DNA from: an uncultured Fretibacterium sp.
GTDB lineage: Bacteria > Synergistota > Synergistia > Synergistales > Aminobacteriaceae
NCBI GenBank assembly: GCA_937915835.1
Contig: CALGHA010000056.1
Coordinates: 1 to 43,078, forward strand
Reading direction: 5' to 3'
DNA: 43,078 nucleotides
Under the pieces are notes generated by a model that was given only the letters and a program-made list of their open reading frames with translations, made no database searches and was not told the origin of the DNA. The translations under genes and the position numbers were made by a program. Every line of letters begins with the position of its first letter. Within the stretch, counting starts at the first letter, position 1. Of this stretch, positions 16,579-25,372 are shown one piece after another.

Positions 16579-17088
16579 CTAGAAATGTCCTCCGGTATTC
16601 TTTGAGACTTTTTTCTTGATTGCGTTACGTTTCAAGTTCGAGAGATAATCGATGAATAATTTCCCGCTCAAGTGGTCCATCTCGTGCAAAAACGCTCTGG
16701 CCGTAAATCCTGAAACCTCGTAAGTCTGTTTTTCACCGTTAACGTCAAACGTCTCAACTTTTACCCATTCCGGACGCTGGACATGAGCATAAATTCCAGG
16801 AAAACTTAAGCAGCCTTCTTCTTCGTCCACTAATCCCCTTTGGTCAATTACACGCGGATTAATCAGCACATATTTTTTCTCGTCATATTCAATAACAGCA
16901 ATTTTCTTCAGAACTCCAACCTGCGGGGCAGCAAGTCCAACTCCATCGGAAGCCTTCATCGCCGTAAACAACTTTTTCACGAATTTTGCAAGTTCATCAT
17001 CAAAGACTTCAACAGGCTCTGAGACTTTCTTTAATATCGGATTGGGATATTTCAAAATTTTTAACTCGGTCTCGTTTACTTCGCTCAA
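16579..17088 (-). CDS. def: Peptide deformylase
   Basis: 169 residues of metalloenzyme that removes the N-formyl group from nascent proteins. All three motifs are present: GVGLAAPQVG, EEGCLSFPG (metal-ligand Cys) and FLHEMDH (two His ligands and catalytic Glu). The start is TTG at 17088; AGGAGA lies about 10 bases upstream, and the next residues ELKILKYPNPIL are the usual N-terminus. First gene of a def-fmt unit, divergent from ctsR across a 197-base region. Confidence 0.96.
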   Translation of the reverse strand: MSEVNETELKILKYPNPILKKVSEPVEVFDDELAKFVKKLFTAMKASDGVGLAAPQVGVLKKIAVIEYDEKKYVLINPRVIDQRGLVDEEEGCLSFPGIYAHVQRPEWVKVETFDVNGEKQTYEVSGFTARAFLHEMDHLSGKLFIDYLSNLKRNAIKKKVSKNTGGHF

Positions 17089-17141
17089 AATATTTCACTC
17101 TCCTAAAAAGTTTTACACATGAATTATAGTAAATTTACGTG

Positions 17142-17158
17142 GTTGATTATTCTTGACC
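17142..17158. promoter_or_regulatory. Candidate CtsR operator overlapping the ctsR -35 box
   Basis: Read on the minus strand: GGTCAAG-AAT-AATCAAC, which resembles the CtsR heptad repeat (RGTCAAA-N3-RGTCAAA) at about 11 of 14 positions. It covers the -35 of the promoter at 17143-17171, as expected for autorepression. The second heptad is weak. Confidence 0.4.
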
Positions 17159-17171
17159 TAGAAAATATAAT
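17143..17171 (+). promoter_or_regulatory. Distal ctsR-clpC promoter
   Basis: TTGATT (17143-17148), 17-base spacer, perfect TATAAT (17166-17171). It gives a leader of about 110 bases before ctsR. Confidence 0.6.
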
Positions 17172-17220
17172 TCTCATTCAGTGATTTTACACGAGATATT
17201 TTTATGCGAGCGAAAAATTT

Positions 17221-17250
17221 TTGACGATAAAATATAACATGTTCTATTTT
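17221..17250 (+). promoter_or_regulatory. Proximal ctsR promoter overlapped by a palindromic operator
   Basis: TTGACG (17221-17226), 18-base spacer and TATTTT (17245-17250). A 22-base near-palindrome (17229-17250) with core AACATGTT and arms AAAATA/TATTTT covers the spacer and the -10 box, the classic position for a repressor. The same 22 bases recur at 38383-38404. Confidence 0.5.
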
Positions 17251-17285
17251 GTTGGCGATAATTTTATCAGGGAGGAGATTTTATC

Positions 17286-17750
17286 ATGCAGAATTTGACA
17301 GAAGATATTGAACAATATATTTTGGATTTGTTGGAGGAGGAACAGGAAAATTTTATCAGCCTAAGACGCAAAGAACTCGCCCAAATGTTTGAATGCGTTC
17401 CAAGCCAGATTAATTACGTTTTACGAAGCCGATTTACTCCAGAACATGGCTACTTAATCGAGAGTAGACGAGGTGAACACGGATATATTAAGATTTTGCG
17501 GATAACTTGTGAATGTCCTGAAGAGCAGAAAAATCATGTTCAGGATTTAATTGGTGAGAGAATTTCTCTGAAGGAAGCGGGAAAATTATTACGGGCCTTG
17601 CAGAAAAGGAATTTTATCACAGTGCGGGAGAGATTAATAATCGATATTGCCTTGAAACATATTGCGGAAACTTCACAGTCAGAAAAAGCCGACACTGAAA
17701 TTATGCTTGCGGATATTTTACGGAGAATGTTGAGCGGCTTGATGTCATAA
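17286..17750 (+). CDS. ctsR: Heat-shock gene repressor CtsR
   Basis: 154 residues. The N-terminal winged helix-turn-helix contains MFECVPSQINYVLRSRFT and the glycine-rich wing SRRGEHGYIKI, both close to Firmicutes CtsR. The C-terminal helical dimerisation domain begins at about residue 78. CtsR represses clp genes at normal temperature. AGGGAGGAG lies about 10 bases before the ATG. clpC follows after 21 bases. The mcsA and mcsB genes that usually sit between ctsR and clpC are absent, so control by the McsB arginine kinase is not encoded here. Confidence 0.95.
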   Translation: MQNLTEDIEQYILDLLEEEQENFISLRRKELAQMFECVPSQINYVLRSRFTPEHGYLIESRRGEHGYIKILRITCECPEEQKNHVQDLIGERISLKEAGKLLRALQKRNFITVRERLIIDIALKHIAETSQSEKADTEIMLADILRRMLSGLMS

Positions 17751-17771
17751 GAAAGGGGAAAAAGTTTTTAC

Positions 17772-20228
17772 ATGTGGCAATTTTACACAGAACGGGGAAA
17801 AAGGGTAATTCAATTAGCACATCACGAAGCCTTAAATCTTGGTCACACAATGGTTGAACCTGAACACTTACTTCTTGGACTTTTACAGGAAGGAGGCGGA
17901 GTAGCTTGTCAGGCTCTCGTTGAGCTTGGTGTTGATCCGGAAAATTTAGCGGCTCATATTCGCGACTTAATCGGCAAATCTCAAGATGTCTTAGCTAAAC
18001 CCGTTGACCTCCCGTTAAGTCAAAAGATGAAGCGTGCACTCGATGTTGCTATGCATGAAGCGCGGAAAATGGGAGTTAATTACGTCGACACTGAGCATAT
18101 TTTGATGGGAATTTTGGCGGATGACTCAGGCTTAGTAGTTCAGCAGTTCTTGAGCATGGGACTTACTCCGTTATCAGTGATGAAGCAGATTAACGAGATT
18201 TTAGCGAACGGAACGGGAAAAAATATAAGCTCGAAAAATTTATCGTCAGACAACAAGCGCAAGGGAAAAATTAAAACTCCGACGCTCGACCACTTAGGAA
18301 CGGACTTAACCGAACGCGCCCGGAATGGTGAGCTTGATCCTGTAATTGGCCGGGAAAAAGAGATTAAGCGAGTTATGCAGGTTTTATGCAGAAGGACTAA
18401 AAGCAATCCCGTCTTAATCGGAGATCCCGGAGTTGGCAAGACAGCTGTAGTTGAGGGATTAGCACGACAAATTGCATTCGGAAACGTTCCGGAACCTCTG
18501 AAGGATAAGCGAATTGTTCAGCTTAATATGGGAACTCTCGTAGCCGGGACGAAATACAGGGGCGAATTTGAGGAGAGATTACGCCGTATCGTGAAAGAAC
18601 TTGTTGAGAGCAAAGGTGATGTCGTCTTGTTCGTCGATGAAGTTCATACGATTATCGGGGCTGGCAACGCTGAAGGAGCAACTGACGCGGCAAATATTCT
18701 CAAGCCTGAGTTGTCGCGCGGAGCCTTTCAGTTAATCGGAGCTACGACACAGGACGAGTACAGAAAATACGTTGAGAAGGACGCGGCTTTAGAGCGGAGA
18801 TTTCAGCCAATCCAAGTTGATGAGCCTAATGTTGACGACGCTGTGTTAATCCTTCAGGGCCTCAAAGACAGATATGAAGATCATCACAACGTTATCTTCA
18901 CCGACGAAGCTATTAATGCGGCCGCAAAACTTTCATCAAGATACATTCAGGACAGATTTTTGCCGGACAAGGGAATTGATTTGATTGACGAGGCAGGAGC
19001 ACGGACGAGATTACTTTCACTTGAGCCGCCCGAATACATCAATGAAATTCACAAGAAACTCGCTGACGTCCAAAAACAGAAGGAAGACGCTTTATTGTCA
19101 GAGAAATATGAACTCGCTGCGGAATTACGCGACGATGAGCACAAAATTTCGGATGAACTCGACGCGGCACTTAAGGACTGGCAAAATCATAAATCCCTTG
19201 AGAGGCATAAAATCACGGCTGAAGATATTGCTACGGTTGTTGCTGAGCAGACGGGAATTCCTGTTAAACAATTGACCGAAGCTGAGACTACAAGACTTCT
19301 CAAGATGGAAGAGGAAATTTCCCAGCGTTTAATCGGTCAGGACGAAGCAGTCAGTGCAGTAGCACGAGCAATCCGCCGAGCACGCACAGGACTTCGCGAC
19401 CCAAGACGGCCAATTGGAAGTTTTTTATTCATGGGGCCTACCGGAGTTGGGAAAACTGAACTTGCAAGATGCCTCGCGAGATTTTTATTCGGCAAAGAAG
19501 ACGCGATGATACGAATTGACATGAGCGAGTTCATGGAACGTCATGAAGTCTCGAAATTAGTCGGAGCTCCTCCCGGTTATGTCGGTCATGAGAGCGGAGG
19601 AAAATTAACCGAACAGGTCAGACGTAAACCGTACAGCGTAATTTTATTTGACGAAATCGAGAAAGCTCATCCCGAAATCTTTAATATTTTATTGCAAGTT
19701 TTAGACGACGGGAAATTGACGGACGGACAAGGCCGCAAGGTAGATTTTCGCAACACCGTAATAATCATGACGAGCAACGTCGGAGCGAAAGAAGCTCAGC
19801 AGGGAAATTCTTTAGGCTTCGGATTAAGCGCGGAAGCTCAGAGCCAAAGGGATTGGGAACGCACAAAGTCGATAATCCTTGAGGAAGCTAATAAAACTTT
19901 CAGGCCCGAATTTCTGAACAGGATTGACGAGATGGCCGTCTTTAAGCCTTTATCGCGCGATAACTTGATGAAGATTATTGACACTATGCTTGAGGATTTA
20001 TCATCGAGACTTGACACTAAGGGCGTGAAAATCAACGTTGCCGACGACGTGAAAGCGAAAATTCTCGAAAAAGGTTATAAGCCGAAATATGGTGCAAGAC
20101 CTTTACGCCGAGCAATTCAATCAATGCTGGAAGATAAACTTGCTGATTTCATGTTATCCGGAAAAATGGACGGCTCAAATATCAACGTTAATCTCAAAGA
20201 CGAAGAATTGACATGCGAGCTTGCATAA
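17772..20228 (+). CDS. clpC: ClpC AAA+ chaperone / ClpP-protease ATPase
   Basis: 818 residues. Two N-terminal Clp repeats (1-145), AAA module 1 with GDPGVGKTA (about 216) and Walker B VVLFVDE, a middle coiled coil containing a UVR-like motif (SEKYELAAELRDDE, about 440), and AAA module 2 with GPTGVGKTE (about 555) and VILFDEIEKAH. It unfolds proteins for ClpP or disaggregates them. It is co-transcribed with ctsR, whose stop is 21 bases upstream with GAAAGGGG between. Length and order are those of Firmicutes ClpC. A bidirectional terminator separates it from convergent fliF. Confidence 0.97.
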   Translation: MWQFYTERGKRVIQLAHHEALNLGHTMVEPEHLLLGLLQEGGGVACQALVELGVDPENLAAHIRDLIGKSQDVLAKPVDLPLSQKMKRALDVAMHEARKMGVNYVDTEHILMGILADDSGLVVQQFLSMGLTPLSVMKQINEILANGTGKNISSKNLSSDNKRKGKIKTPTLDHLGTDLTERARNGELDPVIGREKEIKRVMQVLCRRTKSNPVLIGDPGVGKTAVVEGLARQIAFGNVPEPLKDKRIVQLNMGTLVAGTKYRGEFEERLRRIVKELVESKGDVVLFVDEVHTIIGAGNAEGATDAANILKPELSRGAFQLIGATTQDEYRKYVEKDAALERRFQPIQVDEPNVDDAVLILQGLKDRYEDHHNVIFTDEAINAAAKLSSRYIQDRFLPDKGIDLIDEAGARTRLLSLEPPEYINEIHKKLADVQKQKEDALLSEKYELAAELRDDEHKISDELDAALKDWQNHKSLERHKITAEDIATVVAEQTGIPVKQLTEAETTRLLKMEEEISQRLIGQDEAVSAVARAIRRARTGLRDPRRPIGSFLFMGPTGVGKTELARCLARFLFGKEDAMIRIDMSEFMERHEVSKLVGAPPGYVGHESGGKLTEQVRRKPYSVILFDEIEKAHPEIFNILLQVLDDGKLTDGQGRKVDFRNTVIIMTSNVGAKEAQQGNSLGFGLSAEAQSQRDWERTKSIILEEANKTFRPEFLNRIDEMAVFKPLSRDNLMKIIDTMLEDLSSRLDTKGVKINVADDVKAKILEKGYKPKYGARPLRRAIQSMLEDKLADFMLSGKMDGSNINVNLKDEELTCELA

Positions 20229-20262
20229 AAAATTTTCCCCCTCGCCTTCTTGGTAAGGGGGA
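20226..20262. terminator. Bidirectional terminator between clpC and fliF
   Basis: CCCCCT pairs with AGGGGG around a partly paired 13-base loop. A poly-T run follows on the minus (fliF) side, and a weaker T-rich stretch follows on the plus side. Confidence 0.75.
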
Positions 20263-20275
20263 TTTCGTCTTCTCT

Positions 20276-21853
20276 CTAATTATCCGACGAGAGCCATTCA
20301 TTAACGAGCGTTGCGATTTCATCCGGATGGCTCTTAGCATATGCCTTCAACTGTTCCTCTAAGACTGCCATCTCACCTTGAAACGCTAACAAGTCCGGAG
20401 AAGTCAACATTTCCTGAATTGTCGGGACCTTCTTGCCCTCAGCCTCAATCTCCTGAACAGCCAATCTTGCACGCTTCATTCTCCACCAGACGTAGAACGC
20501 AAGCAATGAGAGCAATAAAATTATTCCGGCCGCAATCGAACCGTAAAGAATTTTCTGGTTTCTCTCTTGTCTAAGCTGGTCAGCCATAGCATCAGCAAAC
20601 GCCGTCGAAAATCTCATCGCACGAACAACTAATCTGTCGCCTCGTTGAGTGTCAAGCCCGATTGCCGACGAAATTACCTCCTGCAACGCTTCAAGTCTCT
20701 CTTCGGTAATATCATTATTCTTGTCATCGATTAAGACTGAAGCCGACAACCTACGAACTCCGCCGGGCGTTACAACTTGGTCGCCTTTACGCGTCGTGAT
20801 TTCATAGTTAGTCGTCGAGTTTGAACGGTTATATTCGCTCTCGACCGTCGTTGAGTTTATCGCATAACCTGGAATATTCGTTGTCGTGCCGGGATTGCCA
20901 TTTACCGGGTTGCCTTGTCCGGTGTAACTTTCTTCTTGTCTCTCGTTGCTTCGTGGAACTCCTGTACCTGTCTCAGGATTTGGCGCGTATTCAACGTATG
21001 AACTCGTCCGTTTGTCGAAGTCTAAATCAATTCTCACTCTGACAACCGCACTTCCAGGCCCGAAAACTTGTTCAAGCATAACTCGGACTTTATTCTCAAG
21101 CTCACGTTCATGCTGACGTTCAAGCTCCCTCTGAACTGAAGTAATCGCGTTTGAGCCGTCAGGATTGTACATTATCATGCTGTCTGAGACCATATCCGAG
21201 AGGTTTCGGCCGTTCGTGTCGACAACTGTAACAGCGTCAGGCTCTAAGCCGTCAACGGAATGTGCGACAAGGTGAATTATCGACTTAATCTGATTTGGGC
21301 CAATCGTCGCGCCTTGTCGAAGTCTCAGCAAAACCGAAGCTGTCGAGGGCTTTTGTTGTTCGAGAAATAATCTCTGCTCAGGAATTACAACGCTGACACG
21401 AGCATTCTCAACTTGAGCCATCTGGGAAATCGTCCGGGCCAATTCACCTTCGATTGCGCGCATGTAAGCTATTCTCTGCTGAAACTCGCTCATTCCCATT
21501 TTGGAATCGTCGAAAATCTCAAATCCCGTAGTTCCGCCCTTAGGCAAGCCCATTTGTGCAAGAGCTAATCTCGTCTCGTAAACGGCACCACCGGGCATTA
21601 ATATAGCGTTCGATTTGGGATCCAACCTGTAAGGAATATTATTTTCCCGCATGTAGTCAACAATTGCCGCCTGATCCTCAACTTCAAGTCCTGCGTATAA
21701 AGGCTCATAAGTCGTTGAACCAGTCATGAAAATTAATGCTATCAGCCCGCCAAGAACTACGAAAACTGCAAGAATTATTGACGCTCTCTGCCAGAGTTTC
21801 AGAGCGGCCCAGAAGTTCAGGAATGAGGCGAACCAACGTTTTAAACTGTCCAT
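20276..21853 (-). CDS. fliF: Flagellar MS-ring protein FliF
   Basis: 525 residues. It forms the membrane ring that is the assembly base of the flagellar basal body. Membrane segment 1 lies at about 25-45; the ring-building domain contains YEPLYAGLE, LPKGGTTGFEIFD and QRIAYMRAIEGELARTI. A proline/asparagine-rich linker (about 290-330) precedes a second membrane segment at about 435-455. The C-terminal acidic/hydrophobic tail for FliG binding is present. It follows fliE after 14 bases with only a weak ribosome-binding site, suggesting coupling. No fliG follows; convergent clpC comes next. Confidence 0.97.
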   Translation of the reverse strand: MDSLKRWFASFLNFWAALKLWQRASIILAVFVVLGGLIALIFMTGSTTYEPLYAGLEVEDQAAIVDYMRENNIPYRLDPKSNAILMPGGAVYETRLALAQMGLPKGGTTGFEIFDDSKMGMSEFQQRIAYMRAIEGELARTISQMAQVENARVSVVIPEQRLFLEQQKPSTASVLLRLRQGATIGPNQIKSIIHLVAHSVDGLEPDAVTVVDTNGRNLSDMVSDSMIMYNPDGSNAITSVQRELERQHERELENKVRVMLEQVFGPGSAVVRVRIDLDFDKRTSSYVEYAPNPETGTGVPRSNERQEESYTGQGNPVNGNPGTTTNIPGYAINSTTVESEYNRSNSTTNYEITTRKGDQVVTPGGVRRLSASVLIDDKNNDITEERLEALQEVISSAIGLDTQRGDRLVVRAMRFSTAFADAMADQLRQERNQKILYGSIAAGIILLLSLLAFYVWWRMKRARLAVQEIEAEGKKVPTIQEMLTSPDLLAFQGEMAVLEEQLKAYAKSHPDEIATLVNEWLSSDN

Positions 21854-21867
21854 TTTCTATTTCTACA

Positions 21868-22206
21868 TCAGCCGGTTATTCTAGATAAAGCCTGATAAGC
21901 ATCGATAAATTTATTGCGCATTTCCATCACCAGACGCAGCGCAGTATCAGCTCTTGACGACGCTAAAACGACTTCGGAAATATCATCAACGTCGCCAATC
22001 GCTAAATCACGAATTTTTTTCTCTGCTTCAAGTTGAAGGGAATTAACTTTTTTGATCGAGTCCGAAAGCATATTTTCAAATGACAATTTCGGAGCTTCTT
22101 TTTGTTGATAAGGAGGCGTAGCATAAGTATTATAAACGCTTCTTGATGCCCCGTTAGTTCTGTTTTGTTCGTATACCTGAGAAAAATCTATTAGCAGACG
22201 CTCCAT
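21868..22206 (-). CDS. fliE: Flagellar hook-basal body protein FliE
   Basis: 112 residues. The C-terminal half carries the FliE pattern: SFENMLSDSIKKVNSLQ, then ADTALRLVMEMRNKFIDAYQALSRI. FliE joins the MS-ring to the proximal rod and is exported by the flagellar type III system. GGGAGGCC lies 8 bases before the ATG. fliE is first in the unit; the flgB and flgC genes that usually precede it are not here. Confidence 0.93.
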   Translation of the reverse strand: MERLLIDFSQVYEQNRTNGASRSVYNTYATPPYQQKEAPKLSFENMLSDSIKKVNSLQLEAEKKIRDLAIGDVDDISEVVLASSRADTALRLVMEMRNKFIDAYQALSRITG

Positions 22207-22612
22207 TACATAGGCCTCCCAGTAAGATAAATTATTTTTTCGCTCCGTCGAATATGCTTCATGATTTTATTAAAATTTTTATGATATTATCGCGAGGAAA
22301 GCCGGCTCAATTCGTCCCTGAAAATCTTGCCGGTCATAAAATTTCTTTCGCCCCTTCTGAATTTTTATCACGTTAATTTTACACCCATAACATAAAATTT
22401 TTCGCGTCAAGGTGCAAGAATGTTTTTTATTATACACTAGAAAAACGGGGTTTAAGTTGTCAAAATATTTTAGAGGGGATTAACTCGAGAGTTTTTATGT
22501 TGTGAGTTAAAGAGAAAATTACGCGAAAAAATTTTTTACCATTTATAAACGTAACGCCCTGAATTAAAATAATATACGCATTCATAATATTTTGAAAGGA
22601 GAAAACTTTTTC
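22207..22612. other. Divergent AT-rich intergenic region
   Basis: About 400 bases between fliE (minus) and the DUF4139 gene (plus). A possible plus-strand promoter is TTGTCA-N17-TTAACT at about 22457-22485. No RNA gene, repeat or small frame with a ribosome-binding site could be supported, and I could not identify a sigma-28 promoter for fliE. Confidence 0.4.
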
Positions 22613-24199
22613 ATGAAACTATTCACCGCTTTCATGGCAATTTTACTCATCGCAACTTCTTGTAGTGCCCTTGATTTTCCCGAAGGTCCGAATGTTGATA
22701 TCAGCAAAATTGATTTTTATCCGTCAGGAGCAAAATTCACGTTCAGCATTCGAGCCGGCAGTGATGGAAAATTTGAGGCGATAATTCCCGGAGCATTCTT
22801 GACTGAGAGCATACACGCGCTTGACCCTGATTATCTCGACGGAGAACTCAGAGTTGAACGCAAAGCAAGAACTCGCTGGCTTCCTTCAGGATTGGCCGAA
22901 CTCAAAGCTCAGGTTGAAGCACAGACGCAAATTATTAACGAGCTTAACGCGCGGAAATCTTCACTTGAGCAGACATTGAGCCTTCTGAAAAATTCCGAGC
23001 CTGAAAAGTCGAAACCTGCGGAGCTTCTTACGTATATTAAAGACGCTCAAACTTTGAGGCTTGAGGCTGAGAATGAATTAGCCGTGCTGAAAGTGAAAAT
23101 TTCTGAAGAGCAGGAGAAATTACGGGTATTCACGAACGAGCTTAACTCACGAAGACCGTCAAGCGACAGCAGCTTTATAGTTGTGTCTGGCAGTGGCGGC
23201 GGAGATATTGAGTTTGAGGCCTTCACGAACGCGGCATCATGGAGCCCGAAATACACGCTCGACTTCAACACTGAAGCTGAACATATTCAGGTCAAGATGT
23301 ACGTGAAAATTTCCCAGAAAACTGGCCTTGACTTCAACGGGGATATGACGTTTCACACGAAAAATCCGGATGAAAACATCACGACTCCTGACGTTCAGCC
23401 TTTGAGAGTTGGGATTAAGCCGAAGCAGGAAACTGTAATGACGAGCGCAAGAACCAGCCTTAAGCGAACAAACAGCATGTATAAATCCGCCGCAATGTAT
23501 GACATGATGGCAGTAGAAGAAGACGCAGAAGACGCAGAAGAGGAAGCCGATTACAATTCAGCCGCACCAGCACCAAGAGCTCCGGCAGTTCGTGAGACAC
23601 TTTCAGACAGGACGCTTGATGTTGACGGATTGACGACGGGAGACGGCTCCGAACGTGAGCTTGAAGTTATCATGAGTGATTTGTTCCTGAATTGCAAGAC
23701 AGTGTTAATGATGATACCTGAGCAGAGAAATAACGCCTGGATTATCGCGAGCATGGACGAGAATAACGAGCATTTAATTCCGGGAATTGCTGACTTAAGA
23801 GTTGACGGCCAGGCTTCAGGAAGAATTTTCATCGAGGAATACGGCGTTGGCCAGAAAAAAATTCCGTTTGGTTATGCAGATCAGATTACGATTAAGAAAG
23901 AAAGACTTGTTGAGAAGACGGGCGTATCTTGGTTCAGCGGAGTATTCACGAGCGGATATAAACTCGAAATCACGAACGGAACGAAGAGCGATAAAGTTGT
24001 CACTGTACGTGAAAGATTGCCAATTCCGACGGACGATAAAATCAAACTTGACGTAAAACAAATTGAGCCGAAGGAAAAAGAGCGCGACAAGGAAAATCGC
24101 TTAACTTGGGAAGTCGAAGTTCCAGCCGGAGCAACAGTGCCGATTATCGTTGATTACACTTTGAGCTATCCAAGCGGCGAAGAGCTTCAATACAGGTAA
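22613..24199 (+). CDS. Secreted DUF4139/MuiA-like protein
   Basis: 528 residues from the ATG at 22613; AAAGGAG is 8-10 bases upstream, and a TTG seven codons earlier overlaps that site. Signal sequence at about 1-20, with a Cys in IATSCSA that is a poor lipobox match, so either lipoprotein or ordinary cleavage is possible. A coiled-coil hairpin (about 85-175) is followed by ASWSPKYTLDF, an acidic, Ala/Pro-rich linker (about 290-325) and beta-rich segments ending VPIIVDYTLSYPSGEEL. This is the layout of mucoidy-inhibitor MuiA family proteins; no biochemical function is established. It starts a plus-strand run that continues into lptF/G-lpx genes. Confidence 0.75.
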   Translation: MKLFTAFMAILLIATSCSALDFPEGPNVDISKIDFYPSGAKFTFSIRAGSDGKFEAIIPGAFLTESIHALDPDYLDGELRVERKARTRWLPSGLAELKAQVEAQTQIINELNARKSSLEQTLSLLKNSEPEKSKPAELLTYIKDAQTLRLEAENELAVLKVKISEEQEKLRVFTNELNSRRPSSDSSFIVVSGSGGGDIEFEAFTNAASWSPKYTLDFNTEAEHIQVKMYVKISQKTGLDFNGDMTFHTKNPDENITTPDVQPLRVGIKPKQETVMTSARTSLKRTNSMYKSAAMYDMMAVEEDAEDAEEEADYNSAAPAPRAPAVRETLSDRTLDVDGLTTGDGSERELEVIMSDLFLNCKTVLMMIPEQRNNAWIIASMDENNEHLIPGIADLRVDGQASGRIFIEEYGVGQKKIPFGYADQITIKKERLVEKTGVSWFSGVFTSGYKLEITNGTKSDKVVTVRERLPIPTDDKIKLDVKQIEPKEKERDKENRLTWEVEVPAGATVPIIVDYTLSYPSGEELQYR

Positions 24200-24214
24200 T
24201 AAATCAGGTAGAAA

Positions 24215-25372
24215 ATGGGACAAAATAATTTACTCAAATGGATAACTGTTCCTCCTGTCATCGCAATTCTCACGATAATGTTAGCTCGTTCAATGGGAGG
24301 CGGCAGCGTTGTCGGTGAAGTTGATTTAGCAATTTGGGGCTTAGTCTGGCTGTTATTCATCGTCGCGAGCGTTCTTTACGGATTATTCATAGCTAACGGC
24401 TTCAACATCGGGTTAATCTCTCTTCAGGCTCTTGCTCAGGGAATTTTGCTGTGCCCTATGTCAATCGTTTACGGCGCAACAATGTTTCAATGGCTCGGCG
24501 TAATCTTGGCTGTATGTGGTGCGGCGGCTCTTGTCGTAGCTTACAATCAGGCTGAGAACGAGCATAATAAAGTTGTCGTTGTTGACGTTGAGGATGACTT
24601 GAAGAAACTTCCGTTGAATTTTGCGATTACTGACGAGACCGGAACAATCTTAAATCTCACTGACAATATGCTTGAAGTTCTCGGGCTTTCAAGGCTTGAC
24701 TCAATCGGGAAAAATATATCCGACTGGTTCAGCCCTGTATCAAAGACTGCGGAGATAAAAGAAAAAATCTGGGACATCAAGCGTATAGGTCTAGACAACG
24801 GCCGAAGATTTTACTTCGAGCTTACACCTAAAGGGCTTCCGACTGGCGGCGAAAACGCTGAAGGAGCATCTCAAGGTTCAAGCGAGCCTGTACAGTTCAT
24901 TGACCCTGATACACAGCTTCACACGTATCGTTATGGAATGGCGAGGATTTCAGATGAGCTTTACCGCGCAGGACGTTACAACCATCCTGTGAGCGCTGTA
25001 ATGCTTCGTATAGTGTTCCCTCAGTTATTGCCTGATGATGACATGGAAAAATATATCAGGCCGTTTAGAGCTTATTGCGCGAGATTGAAGAAGGATTTGC
25101 GGCAGTCAGACACAGCAATTCAGGCCGGAGAGTCTCAAGTTCTCGTTGTCCTGTCAGAATGTCCGTATCAGATGGTCGAGAATGTCATAGAGAGGTTAAT
25201 TGCCATCGTCAACGCTTTGTGTCCAACTTTCGAGGAATTTTTGCACGTTACAGTTTTGAACGTATATGAATGCTTCGAGAACGCTAATAATATTCCGTCG
25301 GCTCAAGAACTAGTTGACAGGCTTACACACTCAATGACCCGTAAATATTCGGCCAATGCATTATCACAATGA
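24215..25372 (+). CDS. Membrane protein with PAS and degenerate GGDEF-like domain
   Basis: 385 residues. Four hydrophobic segments span about 8-110. A PAS-like domain follows (about 128-195: NFAITDETGTILNLTDNML). The C-terminal domain (about 225-380) has the outline of a diguanylate cyclase, DPDTQLHTYRYGMARISDEL for the usual DxLTGLxNR start, but where GGDEF should be it reads AGESQVLVVL, so catalytic activity is unlikely. It may be a c-di-GMP or nucleotide-linked sensor without activity. AGGT precedes the ATG, and its stop overlaps the next start (ATGA), tying it to lptF/G and lipid A genes. Confidence 0.7.
   Translation: MGQNNLLKWITVPPVIAILTIMLARSMGGGSVVGEVDLAIWGLVWLLFIVASVLYGLFIANGFNIGLISLQALAQGILLCPMSIVYGATMFQWLGVILAVCGAAALVVAYNQAENEHNKVVVVDVEDDLKKLPLNFAITDETGTILNLTDNMLEVLGLSRLDSIGKNISDWFSPVSKTAEIKEKIWDIKRIGLDNGRRFYFELTPKGLPTGGENAEGASQGSSEPVQFIDPDTQLHTYRYGMARISDELYRAGRYNHPVSAVMLRIVFPQLLPDDDMEKYIRPFRAYCARLKKDLRQSDTAIQAGESQVLVVLSECPYQMVENVIERLIAIVNALCPTFEEFLHVTVLNVYECFENANNIPSAQELVDRLTHSMTRKYSANALSQ

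Noticed and set aside
17229..17250. LexA (SOS) box
   Set aside because: Firmicutes-type SOS boxes have GAAC-N4-GTTC; here the half-sites are separated by two bases and the 5' base differs.
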